Below, piece by piece: positions 49,554-58,024 of a DNA stretch of 64,000 bases. The position numbers were made by a program, and so were the translations under genes. The notes beneath the pieces were generated by a model, which made no database searches, was not told the origin of the DNA, and saw only the letters and a program-made list of their open reading frames with translations. The DNA lies in NCBI RefSeq assembly GCF_003663845.1, contig NZ_RCCA01000001.1, positions 2,232,001 to 2,296,000 on the forward strand, in the 5' to 3' direction. How positions within the stretch are numbered: the stretch's first letter is position 1; each line of letters opens with the position of its first letter. The DNA comes from Chryseobacterium sp. 7 (GTDB lineage Bacteria; Bacteroidota; Bacteroidia; Flavobacteriales; Weeksellaceae).

Positions 49554-50523
49554 AGACAAATATATCAACTTCTTTTCCTGCTGTATACTGGTAAAAGGAT
49601 TTGAAAGAAGTGTTATATACGATATTCAGAGAGAAACAATAGAGTTCATCCCCAATACCCTGATTGATTTTGTGGAAGATATCAGAGGAAGAAAGGTGAG
49701 TGATGTTCTGGAAGAGTATAATGGGCACAAAGTAGCAAAAGAATATCTGAATTTTCTGGAAAAAAAGGAATTTATTTTTTACTCCAGCCATTCATCTTTC
49801 CCTGAATTATCTCCTATAAGCACCAATGAAGATACCTCCGAAATTCTTTTTACAACCGTTATTGTATCACAGCATATTTATGATAATTTAGAAACATTTG
49901 CTCAAAATATACAGCAACTAGGGGTTAAAAGGCTACATCTTCATTTGGATAATGACAACTGTATGGAAGAACTGCTGAACGTATTATCCTCTTTGGAATA
50001 TTCCAGAGTAACTAATATATCGCTTTCTTTTCCGTACCAAAAAATCAGTAAAAAAGTTTATGATCACAAGCGGATTACTTCTATCACCATATATAATTCA
50101 CCAAGAAAGAGATCTGTGAATGAAAATGATATGATCAGAAATTATATCACCGTCAATGATTCTAAATTATTTTTAACCCGGTTTAATTTATTTGATATTG
50201 CTATCAGCATAAATGCCTATAATGTGGCAAAAAATTATAATTTAGCCTTGTTCAAGACGATATTTATTGATGGAAACGGGAATATAAAATATAATTCTTC
50301 AGATAAAAACAGCTACGGAAATATTTTAGATGATTTTAAAACAATAAAAAAAGACGCTGTAAAGAAGTTATCTAAAATATGGAACATTAAAAGAGAGGAA
50401 ATTGAACCCTGCAATGTTTGTGAATTCAGATATTGCTGTACAACAACATTTATTCCTGAGAAAAGCAAAAACGGATATGCCGTTAATTGCAATTATAATC
50501 CCTACACCGCAGAATTTAATTAA
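49525..50523 (+). CDS. gwsS: Grasp-with-spasm system SPASM-domain maturase
   Basis: 332-aa protein with a C-terminal SPASM-type Cys cluster: C296-x2-C299-x4-C304-C305-x16-C322. The N-terminal two thirds have the alternating strand-helix feel of a radical-SAM barrel, but no C-x3-C-x2-C motif is present; the only early Cys are an adjacent pair near residue 19 (F-F-S-C-C-I). It may therefore bind auxiliary Fe-S clusters or the peptide without radical chemistry. Its place directly after the ATP-grasp gene matches the known grasp-with-spasm arrangement. Confidence 0.8.
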   Translation: MGSIYIQNNKDKYINFFSCCILVKGFERSVIYDIQRETIEFIPNTLIDFVEDIRGRKVSDVLEEYNGHKVAKEYLNFLEKKEFIFYSSHSSFPELSPISTNEDTSEILFTTVIVSQHIYDNLETFAQNIQQLGVKRLHLHLDNDNCMEELLNVLSSLEYSRVTNISLSFPYQKISKKVYDHKRITSITIYNSPRKRSVNENDMIRNYITVNDSKLFLTRFNLFDIAISINAYNVAKNYNLALFKTIFIDGNGNIKYNSSDKNSYGNILDDFKTIKKDAVKKLSKIWNIKREEIEPCNVCEFRYCCTTTFIPEKSKNGYAVNCNYNPYTAEFN

Positions 50524-50543
50524 ATGATAAATCCTTATTTATT

Positions 50544-51350
50544 ATGAATTATAATATTTTAAAAAGCTTAGTACTTATTTTTCTATCCTGTAATGTTTAT
50601 GCCCAGAACTTCAGGATTGATTATCTGCTTACTTATAAAGAAGATTCTTTAAACTCAGAGAAAACAACTAAAAACATGCTGCTTTTTGTTCAGGGAAATA
50701 AATCGAAATTTTTGGCAGAAAAACAATACCAGACAGATTCAATCAGAAGTACAGGATTTAAAGGACCTTCAATAGGAGATAATAGTTTTTTAGTGATTAA
50801 TGAGGAAGAGAACTTAAGTTCTAAATATTATTTTTATTTCCGCGATACTTACAGAATAAAAGAACAGGTAAAATTAAACTGGGAACTGAAACCTGATACC
50901 AAAAAAATAGACACCTACTTGTGCAGAAAAGCGGTTTTAAAATACAAAGGAAGAACATGGGAAGCATGGTATACGCAAGATGTACCTATTCAGGCAGGAC
51001 CTTATATCTTCAGAAACTTACCTGGATTGATTGTTGAAATGGAAGATGCTACCGGTTCTTACAAGTTCAGTCTTTATTCCATAAAGAAAAGATCTGAAAT
51101 GCTGGATTTTGAAAATATGTATAAAGAAGCCCTTACCATTCCGCAAAAGCAGTTAAAGAAAGTATCTTTAGACTATTATAATGATCCTTTAAGAGAAATG
51201 AAGTCAAGCAATGTGCAGGCTAAATTTGTAGACGAAAAAGGGAAAGAGGTAAAGCCAGACTTCAGAGAAATGACCAAAACCATTCAGTCCCGTCTGAAAC
51301 AATACAACAATCCGATAGAACTTTCAGAAGCTATAAAATATCCGAAATAA
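50544..51350 (+). CDS. GLPGLI-family exported protein
   Basis: 268-aa protein with a signal peptide (I-F-L-S-C-N-V-Y-A-Q) and the family hallmark at 155-167 (I-F-R-N-L-P-G-L-I-V-E-M-E-D; the usual G-L-P-G-L-I has N in first place). The preceding A-W-Y-T-Q-D-V-P-I-Q-A-G-P-Y is also conserved in the family. Function is unknown; such genes often sit beside TonB receptors and RiPP clusters in Bacteroidota. It follows the SPASM gene by 20 bases and is followed by a strong terminator, so it is the last gene of this operon. Confidence 0.85.
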   Translation: MNYNILKSLVLIFLSCNVYAQNFRIDYLLTYKEDSLNSEKTTKNMLLFVQGNKSKFLAEKQYQTDSIRSTGFKGPSIGDNSFLVINEEENLSSKYYFYFRDTYRIKEQVKLNWELKPDTKKIDTYLCRKAVLKYKGRTWEAWYTQDVPIQAGPYIFRNLPGLIVEMEDATGSYKFSLYSIKKRSEMLDFENMYKEALTIPQKQLKKVSLDYYNDPLREMKSSNVQAKFVDEKGKEVKPDFREMTKTIQSRLKQYNNPIELSEAIKYPK

Positions 51351-51388
51351 AGAAAATTCATAATACAATATTCAAGTTTAATAGTTCA

Positions 51389-51416
51389 ACCGCTCTTTCC
51401 AGAGCGGTTTTTTTTT
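51389..51416 (+). terminator. Terminator of the grasp-with-spasm operon
   Basis: ACCGCTCT (51389-51396) and AGAGCGGT (51401-51408) with a 4-nt loop and a run of nine or more T. Confidence 0.9.
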
Positions 51417-51513
51417 ATAGCTATAGAAAATATTGAATTTAGAAAATAAGCAATAGAGTACTGATATTCATTTTGTTATATTTAAATAAGGAATCTTATA
51501 ATAAATCAATAAA

Positions 51514-51526
51514 GCAACAATGTTGC
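51514..51526. promoter_or_regulatory. Zur-box candidate upstream of the TonB receptor
   Basis: GCAACAATGTTGC, a perfect dyad identical in half-sites to the box at the Zur gene. It includes the TTG (51523-51525) that pairs with the -7 box TAGCTTTG at 51546-51553, so binding would block the promoter. Confidence 0.65.
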
Positions 51527-51553
51527 ATTAATAAATTTAATTATCTAGCTTTG
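51523..51553 (+). promoter_or_regulatory. Promoter of the zinc-type TonB receptor
   Basis: TTG at 51523-51525 and TAGCTTTG at 51546-51553, 20 bases apart, 17 bases before the receptor start. Confidence 0.6.
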
Positions 51554-51570
51554 CCGGATCATTAAAGTAT

Positions 51571-53961
51571 ATGCACATGAAAAAGACCGTTTATTTTTTG
51601 ATGGGGAGTACACTTTTATATTCCTCATCCATTCTGAAGGCGCAGAAACTTAACCCTGAAAAAAAAGTTGTAAAGGACATAGAATCCGTTGAGATACAGG
51701 GAAAAACCAATTACAGTTCAGTAAATATTTCAAGAAAAAAGCTGGATTTCATTCAATCCAGCACGTTAGGAGAGACATTGAGCAAAATTCCGGGGATTCA
51801 AAATTCGGGGTATGGACCTAACTCCGGTGCTCCTGTTATCCGAAGCCTGAGCGGAAATCGTGTAAAAATTCTGGAAAACGGAACTGCAGTCAATGATCTT
51901 TCCGGAATAAGCCCGGATTTTAATACGGATATAGAGATAAACAATGTTCAAAGTATTACCGTGTACAAAAATTCTGCATCCGTTTTATACGGAGGAAAAG
52001 CTATTGGAGGAGCTATTGATATTGAAACCGATTATATTGCCAAACAGTTGCCGGACAAAAAGATCAACTTTAAAGGACTTCTTGAAGGGGGTAGTAACAG
52101 CGGACAGAAACAGGCATTCTCAGCCAAAGGTGTGATTGCTAAAAACTGGGTCTGGACAGTAGGAGGGAGCAATCAGAAGCAGGAGCTCGTAAGAATTCCC
52201 GAAAAATCTAAAGACAGCAGATGCTATGATCCCAATCTGATGGGTTTCAACAGTATTTTACAGTCACTGTGCCAGGTAGATGTAGATTCCAGAAGAGTCT
52301 TAAATAAAAGTCTTTTCCCTTACATCAGTCAGTTTGCAAAAGATCATATGATAGATTATGAGCTTTCTGAAGATGATCTTTACACATTCAGTCCAACCTA
52401 TTATAACCCTGCTGACGGTAAAAACTATCCTAATCCAAAGAATGATCTTTACGTTCCCGGCCAGGATGCTGCAAAAGACCGCTATAAAAGTGAGGTAAAC
52501 GGAATTAGAGATTACGTAGAAACAAAAGATGGTGTTATCCCAAACAGTCATTCGGAAAGTAACTCATTTTACGTAGGAACCAGCTATATTGGAAAATCTT
52601 TTTATGTGGGAGGAGCGTATCAGAATTCTTATTCTTATTTTGGTGTTCCGGGATATGCTATTGCTAAAATGCCCAAACATACTCATGGAAAACCCCAACA
52701 AAAAATAGAGTACCTTCCTATTAATATCAGAAGTTTATCCCATAAAGCTATGTTTGAATCAGGTTACAGCTTCACCAATTTTCCAATTTCCAGTATCAAG
52801 CTAAATTATATGGGAGTATTCTCTAAAAATGCAGAACTTCTTGCCCGTTACAGAGCGAATCAGTTTGCAGTGAATCAACATAATGGCCGCCTGGAAATCA
52901 CACAGCAGAAATTAAAATTCCTGACAGGAAACACAGGGCTGGAAGTGCAATACAGAGATATGGAAGGAACCGGCGGCCAGAGATATTTACCCAATACTAT
53001 AAGCCGTGAAATCGGGATTTTTACGATGCAACACCTAGATTTTAACTTTATTCAGCTGGATTTGGGATATAGAAATGACCATGTACAGCGCAGAGCAGAA
53101 GCAGATAATAAATATGTGAGAAGCCGTGGCCTTTCCGGAGGAAAACTTAGTGACAGAGACTTTACCCTTCATCAATTCCATAGCTCGGCACAGTGGAATA
53201 TCTTCAAAAAAGCTTATCTGAAAGTACAATACAACCATTCCGAAAGAGCACCGGAAGTGAATGAACTTTATTCCGGAAACAATCATTTTGCCATTCTTAC
53301 AGAAGAAAACGGGGATGACAGATTGGACAAGGAAATGGCAAATACCGTTGAAATAGGAGCGGGCTTAAATCTCAAAAGCTTTCGGGTATCTGCCAATGTT
53401 TACCACACTTTTTATAAAAATTATATTTATCTGGCTCACACAGGCCTTTCCAGAGAAGTTTTTCTTGTAAAAGAATGGCGTTCTGATGATACAGAAATCA
53501 ACGGAATGGAAGCAGAAGCAGCTTATAAAGCAGACCTGGGAAAACTAGGGAAGTGGGAGATAGGCGGTTATTATGACCTGGTGAGAAACATAAGTGTGGC
53601 CGACAGTTCCATAAGAAAATGGAGTGATGGTGATTATATGCCCAATATGCCTACAAGCCGTTTTGGATTCAATCTGGAAGGCACTCTACAGAACTTCAGC
53701 ATGAATGTAAGTTTAGACCATTATTTAAAACAAAAATATTTAGGGAAAAATATAAACCCAGAGCTTCCTATGCCGGCATTTTCACTACTAAATGTCCGTT
53801 TAGCATACAAAGACAGCAGTTTAGGCATTGGTGATCTGGGATATTATATCATAGGAAACAATCTATTGAATACTGAGGCCAGACTTCAAAATTCTCAGTT
53901 AAAATTTCTAAGTCCGCTACCTGGAATTAATATTTCAGTAGGAGTAAAAATCACTATATAA
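51571..53961 (+). CDS. TonB-dependent receptor, probable zinc uptake (ZnuD-like)
   Basis: 796-aa outer-membrane receptor without a carboxypeptidase-like domain. Signal peptide (K-K-T-V-Y-F-L-M-G-S ... L-K-A-Q), plug (S-T-L-G-E-T-L-S-K-I-P-G-I ... A-S-V-L-Y-G-G-K-A-I-G-G-A-I) and a barrel ending I-N-I-S-V-G-V-K-I-T-I. The extracellular segment S-Y-F-G-V-P-G-Y-A ... K-H-T-H-G-K-P contains a short His motif at the place where ZnuD-type receptors carry their zinc-binding loop. A perfect GCAAC-n3-GTTGC dyad overlaps its promoter, identical in half-sites to the one at the Zur gene. Zinc import is thus well supported by context. The start could also be Met 51577. Confidence 0.82.
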   Translation: MHMKKTVYFLMGSTLLYSSSILKAQKLNPEKKVVKDIESVEIQGKTNYSSVNISRKKLDFIQSSTLGETLSKIPGIQNSGYGPNSGAPVIRSLSGNRVKILENGTAVNDLSGISPDFNTDIEINNVQSITVYKNSASVLYGGKAIGGAIDIETDYIAKQLPDKKINFKGLLEGGSNSGQKQAFSAKGVIAKNWVWTVGGSNQKQELVRIPEKSKDSRCYDPNLMGFNSILQSLCQVDVDSRRVLNKSLFPYISQFAKDHMIDYELSEDDLYTFSPTYYNPADGKNYPNPKNDLYVPGQDAAKDRYKSEVNGIRDYVETKDGVIPNSHSESNSFYVGTSYIGKSFYVGGAYQNSYSYFGVPGYAIAKMPKHTHGKPQQKIEYLPINIRSLSHKAMFESGYSFTNFPISSIKLNYMGVFSKNAELLARYRANQFAVNQHNGRLEITQQKLKFLTGNTGLEVQYRDMEGTGGQRYLPNTISREIGIFTMQHLDFNFIQLDLGYRNDHVQRRAEADNKYVRSRGLSGGKLSDRDFTLHQFHSSAQWNIFKKAYLKVQYNHSERAPEVNELYSGNNHFAILTEENGDDRLDKEMANTVEIGAGLNLKSFRVSANVYHTFYKNYIYLAHTGLSREVFLVKEWRSDDTEINGMEAEAAYKADLGKLGKWEIGGYYDLVRNISVADSSIRKWSDGDYMPNMPTSRFGFNLEGTLQNFSMNVSLDHYLKQKYLGKNINPELPMPAFSLLNVRLAYKDSSLGIGDLGYYIIGNNLLNTEARLQNSQLKFLSPLPGINISVGVKITI

Positions 53962-53975
53962 ACTAACTTTACTTT

Positions 53976-54007
53976 TGCAGCTATTATCAATAATAGCTGC
54001 ATTTTTT
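53976..54007 (+). terminator. Terminator after the zinc-type receptor
   Basis: TGCAGCTATTAT and ATAATAGCTGCA form a 12-bp perfect stem with a 2-nt loop, followed by six T. Confidence 0.88.
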
Positions 54008-54098
54008 ATAGCTGTTTCAACATAAAAAATTATCAAAAAAAGCTTAAAAAAAGAGCTAGAAAAATTATAATACGACAAGTTCTGTCGCTGTGCGTCTA

Positions 54099-54106
54099 TA
54101 TCTTTG
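54099..54106 (+). promoter_or_regulatory. -7 promoter box TATCTTTG of the BspA-like gene
   Basis: Matches TAnnTTTG, 83 bases before the ATG at 54190, leaving an untranslated leader of about 80 bases. Confidence 0.5.
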
Positions 54107-54189
54107 TATTAGAAATAAGATAAAGAATCCCGGGAAATTTATTGTCTTAGTTAGCTCAATTTTAACCTTAAAATCACTCTTTTTAAATT

Positions 54190-55419
54190 ATGTGTAAAAA
54201 ACAACTAATAACCATTTTTCTTTTTTCATTTTTCATTTCCTATGCGCAGAATGAATTTATAACCTTGTGGAAACCTAACATCAATGGCATCATTGATCAT
54301 TCCATAACTTTTGGTGGCACCGGCACCGGCTACACCATTAGCTGGGAAGAGGTAGGCTTTCCGCAGCACAGCGGAGCCATGAGCTCTGTAACCTCCAACA
54401 GCAACAATCCAATTACCATTTCTTTCGGTACTTCTTTAAATACCAACCCTCTCCAGGCAACGTATAGACTGAAAGTTTCAAATGGCAGCGGATTATTTTA
54501 CGGATTCAGGGCCGGTACAGACTCTATTAATCCTAATGCAAATCCCGAGATTACTGAAATTAGTCAATGGGGAGATATTATTTGGCTCCAGCAGTTTAAT
54601 GCAGGATTTGCAGGCTGCCCAAACCTTAATGTAACTGCTGCAGACGCTCCCAACCTGACACAGGTAAGCAATCTGTCTCAAATGTTCTTTAACTGTTCAT
54701 CTTTGGTGGGGAATAATTCATTTTCTAATTGGAATACAGGCACCATTACCAATATGAACAGTATGTTTAGCAGAGCTCAACTTTTTAATCAAAATATCGG
54801 AACCTGGAATACAGCGAATGTGACAGATTTTAGCAGCATGTTTTCTTATGCAACCGCCTTTAATCAAAACATTTCCGGATGGAATACAGCAGCTGGAACT
54901 AACTTCTCTGCGATGTTTAAGGATGCAGTAAATTTTAATCAGCCATTAAATTCATGGAATACAAAGAATGCTGTTAATTTCAGGTATGTGTTTTCTAATG
55001 CGGCCGCTTTTAACCAACCCCTTAATAATTGGAATACAGGGAAAGTAACAGATTTTGAGTATATGTTTGAAAATGCAGTATCATTCAACCAGCCGATTGG
55101 AAACTGGGATGTAAGTAAGGTGAGCTATTTTGCCGGCTTTAATATGTTTAATGGTGCCATTCTTTTTAATCAGGATATTTCCACCTGGAATATCAGGCTT
55201 CAAAACTTTAGTTGGGGTTCAATATCTTTCGGATTTAAAAACTCTGGCTTATCATGTACCAATTACAGTAATTTTCTGGTTGCTCTGAATAATAATCCTA
55301 CATGGACGAACTCATCAGTAACGTCTGGAACTATAGATGCAACGGGACTTGTTTATTCTACACCGCAAGCCATTTTGGCCAGAGCTCAATTAATTAACAA
55401 AGGTTTTAATATCATTTGA
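54190..55419 (+). CDS. BspA-like DUF285 repeat surface protein (ends at a premature TGA)
   Basis: 409-aa exported protein. Signal peptide ends F-I-S-Y-A-Q, then an Ig-like or unknown N-terminal region, then at least six repeats of the DUF285/BspA kind built on F-N-Q-x-I/L-x-x-W-N-T-x-x-V-T-x-F-x-x-M-F (about residues 175-330). Such repeats mediate surface adhesion. The reading frame stops with TGA at 55417-55419 in the setting F-N-I-I-stop-D-S-Y-N, where relatives typically have Gly (GGA). The same frame then encodes a type IX secretion sorting domain (next entry), so the protein as written would lose its anchoring signal. Confidence 0.82.
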   Translation: MCKKQLITIFLFSFFISYAQNEFITLWKPNINGIIDHSITFGGTGTGYTISWEEVGFPQHSGAMSSVTSNSNNPITISFGTSLNTNPLQATYRLKVSNGSGLFYGFRAGTDSINPNANPEITEISQWGDIIWLQQFNAGFAGCPNLNVTAADAPNLTQVSNLSQMFFNCSSLVGNNSFSNWNTGTITNMNSMFSRAQLFNQNIGTWNTANVTDFSSMFSYATAFNQNISGWNTAAGTNFSAMFKDAVNFNQPLNSWNTKNAVNFRYVFSNAAAFNQPLNNWNTGKVTDFEYMFENAVSFNQPIGNWDVSKVSYFAGFNMFNGAILFNQDISTWNIRLQNFSWGSISFGFKNSGLSCTNYSNFLVALNNNPTWTNSSVTSGTIDATGLVYSTPQAILARAQLINKGFNII

Positions 55420-55683
55420 GATTCCTATAATTCCGGGTGTTTTTTATCAACATTAGAAACTTCAAAAAAAATAATAACTCCGGCTTATCCCAATCCAACA
55501 TCAGGAGTCGTAACGGTAGAGTCTGCTGAAAATGGAAATGCTTATTTATACGATATCACAGGTAAAATCATTAAAAATATCACTTTAAACAAAGGAAAAA
55601 ATAATATTGACCTTACCAACTGCCCATCTGGGAATTATCTGTTAAAAGGAAATAGTATTTTCTCTAAAATAATCAAGAAATAA
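55420..55683 (+). pseudogene. Detached type IX secretion C-terminal sorting domain of the BspA-like gene
   Basis: In frame with the upstream gene after its TGA: D-S-Y-N-S-G-C-F-L-S ..., then A-Y-P-N-P-T-S-G-V-V-T-V-E, A-Y-L-Y-D-I-T-G-K-I-I-K-N and L-T-N-C-P-S-G-N-Y-L-L-K-G-N, stop at 55681-55683. This is the Por_Secre_tail (type A sorting) domain used by the Bacteroidota type IX secretion system. It has no start codon or promoter of its own. One base change (GGA to TGA) would explain the split. Confidence 0.85.
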
Positions 55684-55715
55684 TAAGTCATCCGAAAGGT
55701 TAATCGGTTAATTAT

Positions 55716-55748
55716 AGCCCCAAAATCTTCAGATTTTGGGGCTTTTTT
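55716..55748 (+). terminator. Terminator after the sorting-domain remnant
   Basis: AGCCCCAAAATCT (55716-55728) and AGATTTTGGGGCT (55731-55743), 13-bp perfect stem, 2-nt loop, then a T run. Its position after 55683 supports the longer original gene. Confidence 0.9.
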
Positions 55749-56000
55749 GTGTGTAAAATACGGTGCTACATTTTCAAGATTTGTATGTTATTTATTTATC
55801 TATCTTTTTATCTTTACGTCTTGGTTTTCACCTTTAGAGGAAGAACTTTTAAATCATCAAAATAAATTTTATATTAGCATAAATGGCTTTACAAAAGTTA
55901 TATCAATCAGATTCACTCAATGTGTAAATTTGAAGGTCAGCAGACATTATAAAAACATAACCTGGAAACATCAAAAATTTAGCAATTAAATACAGAAAAA

Positions 56001-56954
56001 ATGAGAAACACTTTTTATACTTTGTTATTAGTATTTTTATTCACAAGCGTTAATGCTCAGGAATATTCAAAATTAATAAGTGAAGCTAATAAATTATATG
56101 AGACAAAAGAATATAAAATGTCTACAGATTTATATAGTAAAGCTTTTAAAATTGAAAGCGAAAATCCAAGCCACTTATATAATGGCGCATGTTCATCTTC
56201 TTTAGCAGGAAATACAAAAAAGGCATTTAAATGGTTGAACTTATCAATAGAAAAAGGTTGGACCAATCTAAGACACTTAAAATCTGATACTGATTTAGAA
56301 AATTTACATTCAAAAAAAGAGTGGGGGAAAACAATTGAAAAGTTAGAAAAAAAAATAGAATTAATAGAAGCAAATTATGACAAACCATTGCAGGCTGAAC
56401 TATTGGCAATTTATGAAGAAGACCAAAAGTATAGAATGCAAATGAGTGAAACTCAAAAAAAATTCGGTCCGGATTCTAAAGAAATGAATGACCTTTGGAA
56501 AATAACAATGCAGAAAGATTCTATTAACTTATTAAAAGTAAAAAAAATATTAGATGAAAAAGGTTGGGTGGGCAAAGACAAAGTAGGCGCACAAGCCAAT
56601 AGTACATTATTTCTCGTTATTCAACATTCGGATTTGGAAACGCAAAAAAAATATTTACCTATGATGAAAGAAGCTGTAGCAAAAGGAAATGCAAGTCCAG
56701 GTTCTTTAGCTTTGTTAATTGACAGAATAGAAATTCGGGAAGGCAGAAAACAAATATACGGAAGCCAGATAGGAATCAATCAAAATAATAAAGCGTACTA
56801 TGTTTTACCTTTAATTGATCCTGACAATGTAGATAAAAGAAGAACAGAAGTTGGATTAGGACCAATCTCTGACTATATTAAAAATTGGAATTTAATTTGG
56901 GACGTTGAAAAATACAAAAGAGATTTACCTGAATTAGAAAAATTAAAGAAATAG
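56001..56954 (+). CDS. Exported TPR/DUF6624-type protein
   Basis: 317-aa protein with a signal peptide (L-L-L-V-F-L-F-T-S-V-N-A-Q). Residues about 25-95 look like TPR-type helices (A-N-K-L-Y-E-T-K-E-Y-K-M-S-T-D-L-Y-S-K-A-F). The second half has the DUF6624 features F-L-V-I-Q-H-S-D-L-E-T-Q-K-K-Y and G-S-L-A-L-L-I-D-R-I-E-I-R-E-G-R-K-Q-I-Y-G-S-Q. The function of this domain is unknown. The gene is more AT-rich than its neighbours, which hints at horizontal arrival. It ends at a strong terminator. Confidence 0.78.
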   Translation: MRNTFYTLLLVFLFTSVNAQEYSKLISEANKLYETKEYKMSTDLYSKAFKIESENPSHLYNGACSSSLAGNTKKAFKWLNLSIEKGWTNLRHLKSDTDLENLHSKKEWGKTIEKLEKKIELIEANYDKPLQAELLAIYEEDQKYRMQMSETQKKFGPDSKEMNDLWKITMQKDSINLLKVKKILDEKGWVGKDKVGAQANSTLFLVIQHSDLETQKKYLPMMKEAVAKGNASPGSLALLIDRIEIREGRKQIYGSQIGINQNNKAYYVLPLIDPDNVDKRRTEVGLGPISDYIKNWNLIWDVEKYKRDLPELEKLKK

Positions 56955-56976
56955 AAAAAACGTCTGTTAACAAAAG

Positions 56977-57013
56977 CGGCAGATTTAGAACTTAATTTCT
57001 AAATCTGCCGTTT
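56977..57013 (+). terminator. Terminator after the DUF6624 gene
   Basis: A 14-bp perfect stem (CGGCAGATTTAGAA / TTCTAAATCTGCCG) with a 6-nt loop, then TTTC. Confidence 0.85.
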
Positions 57014-57375
57014 CTAAATTTAGAAGATATATCCAGTACAACCTGGGATACAGATTATTATTCCTTGAAAAATTTAATACAATAATCAAGGGTGGAAAAA
57101 TAATAGAATCTATATATTTTGTGAATCTCTGAAACCCGAAATACATTCAATTTAACATAATATAAATTATAGGATTTTTATTTACCGATAGAAAGAGAGG
57201 TTTAAACCGCCTGAGAATCTCTTATTTTCAAAATTTTACGGCCAAATATGCTGTAACGGTTTCTAGAACTTTCCATTATTTTCATCTGATACTCTAAAAT
57301 TACAAAATCTTGCCACATGACAGCTTTTATGATAAAAAAACGGAATACCTTTATCCCAACCAAAAATAATATAAT
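57014..57375. other. Intergenic region with a possible degraded minus-strand reading frame
   Basis: About 360 bases. On the minus strand 57202-57320 reads as plausible protein (V-I-L-E-Y-Q-M-K-I-M-E-S-S-R-N-R-Y-S-I-F-G-R), but upstream it runs into antisense of the VOC gene, so it may be a gene remnant. No promoter or RNA recognised. Confidence 0.3.
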
Positions 57376-57741
57376 ATGAAACCTAAAATGATATGGGCCA
57401 ATCTGGCCGTAGCCGATCTTGAACGTACACAGAAATTTTATACAGAATTGGGATTTAAACCCAATAATCCGCACAGTTCTAATGAATTGGTGAGTTTTTT
57501 TATGGCCGGAAATGAATTAATCGTGCATTTTTTCTTAAAAAACGTTATAGAAAACAATTTGAAAAGCATGAAATTCGGAGATCCTCAAAGCTCCAATGAA
57601 ATTATTTTCACCCTTTCTGCAGAAAGTAAAAATCAGGTCAATGAATGGGCTGAAGAAGTAAAAAATGCAGGCGGAACTATTGTTTCAGAACCGGAAAGTT
57701 TTGGAGAAAATTATGTAGACTGCAAATATCTTAAAAACTGA
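57376..57741 (+). CDS. VOC-superfamily (glyoxalase/bleomycin-resistance fold) protein, shortened C-terminus
   Basis: 121-aa protein of the VOC fold: M-I-W-A-N-L-A-V-A-D-L-E-R-T-Q-K-F-Y-T-E-L-G-F-K-P starts the first beta-alpha-beta-beta-beta module, and I-I-F-T-L-S-A-E-S-K-N-Q-V-N-E-W-A begins the second. Relatives normally end with a strand containing D-P-D-G-H-K-F-N-V; here the sequence turns into Y-V-D-C-K-Y-L-K-N and stops, so the last strand and its metal ligand appear to be lost. No alternative frame restores it. It may be inactive or have diverged. Confidence 0.7.
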   Translation: MKPKMIWANLAVADLERTQKFYTELGFKPNNPHSSNELVSFFMAGNELIVHFFLKNVIENNLKSMKFGDPQSSNEIIFTLSAESKNQVNEWAEEVKNAGGTIVSEPESFGENYVDCKYLKN

Positions 57742-57958
57742 TTAATCCAAAGAAAAGTTGTTGGTTTTGAACAGCCACAATACTCTCCTATCCTATTATT
57801 TCATTACTTTGATGCTGGAAAACGTTTTGCCCATTTATCTCCCCTATTTTCAGTTAGATAGCATAGTTACTGACTTGAAAAACACGGCTTTTTTGGGCGT
57901 ATTATCGCTTTTTTGTCAAGTTGGCTTATTCCTTTGAAGAAAACAAAATAACAAACCC

Positions 57959-57998
57959 AAACGGGACACTTAATCAATTAAGTGTCCCGTTTATATGA
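57959..57998. terminator. Perfect 34-bp hairpin between VOC and YdcF genes
   Basis: AAACGGGACACTTAAT and ATTAAGTGTCCCGTTT flank a CA loop (57959-57992), with a T-rich flank on the plus side and GTTTGGG-type on the minus side. Lies between convergent genes. Confidence 0.75.
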
Positions 57999-58024
57999 TA
58001 TAGGATTGAAACAAATCAAAAACA

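Noticed and set aside
55417..55419. TGA recoding (selenocysteine or genetic-code change) in the BspA-like gene
   Set aside because: TGA is used as the normal stop in several neighbouring genes (for example cobA and the ATP-grasp gene), and no SECIS-like hairpin is evident. A nonsense change or error is simpler.
55747..55989. 80-codon plus-strand ORF before the DUF6624 gene
   Set aside because: Starts inside the T run of a terminator, has erratic composition (Y-L-F-I-Y-L-F-I) and no promoter or ribosome site; treated as chance.
57202..57474. 90-codon minus-strand ORF overlapping the VOC gene
   Set aside because: Its first half is antisense to the VOC gene; only the last 40 codons look protein-like. 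Kept as a possible remnant, not a gene.
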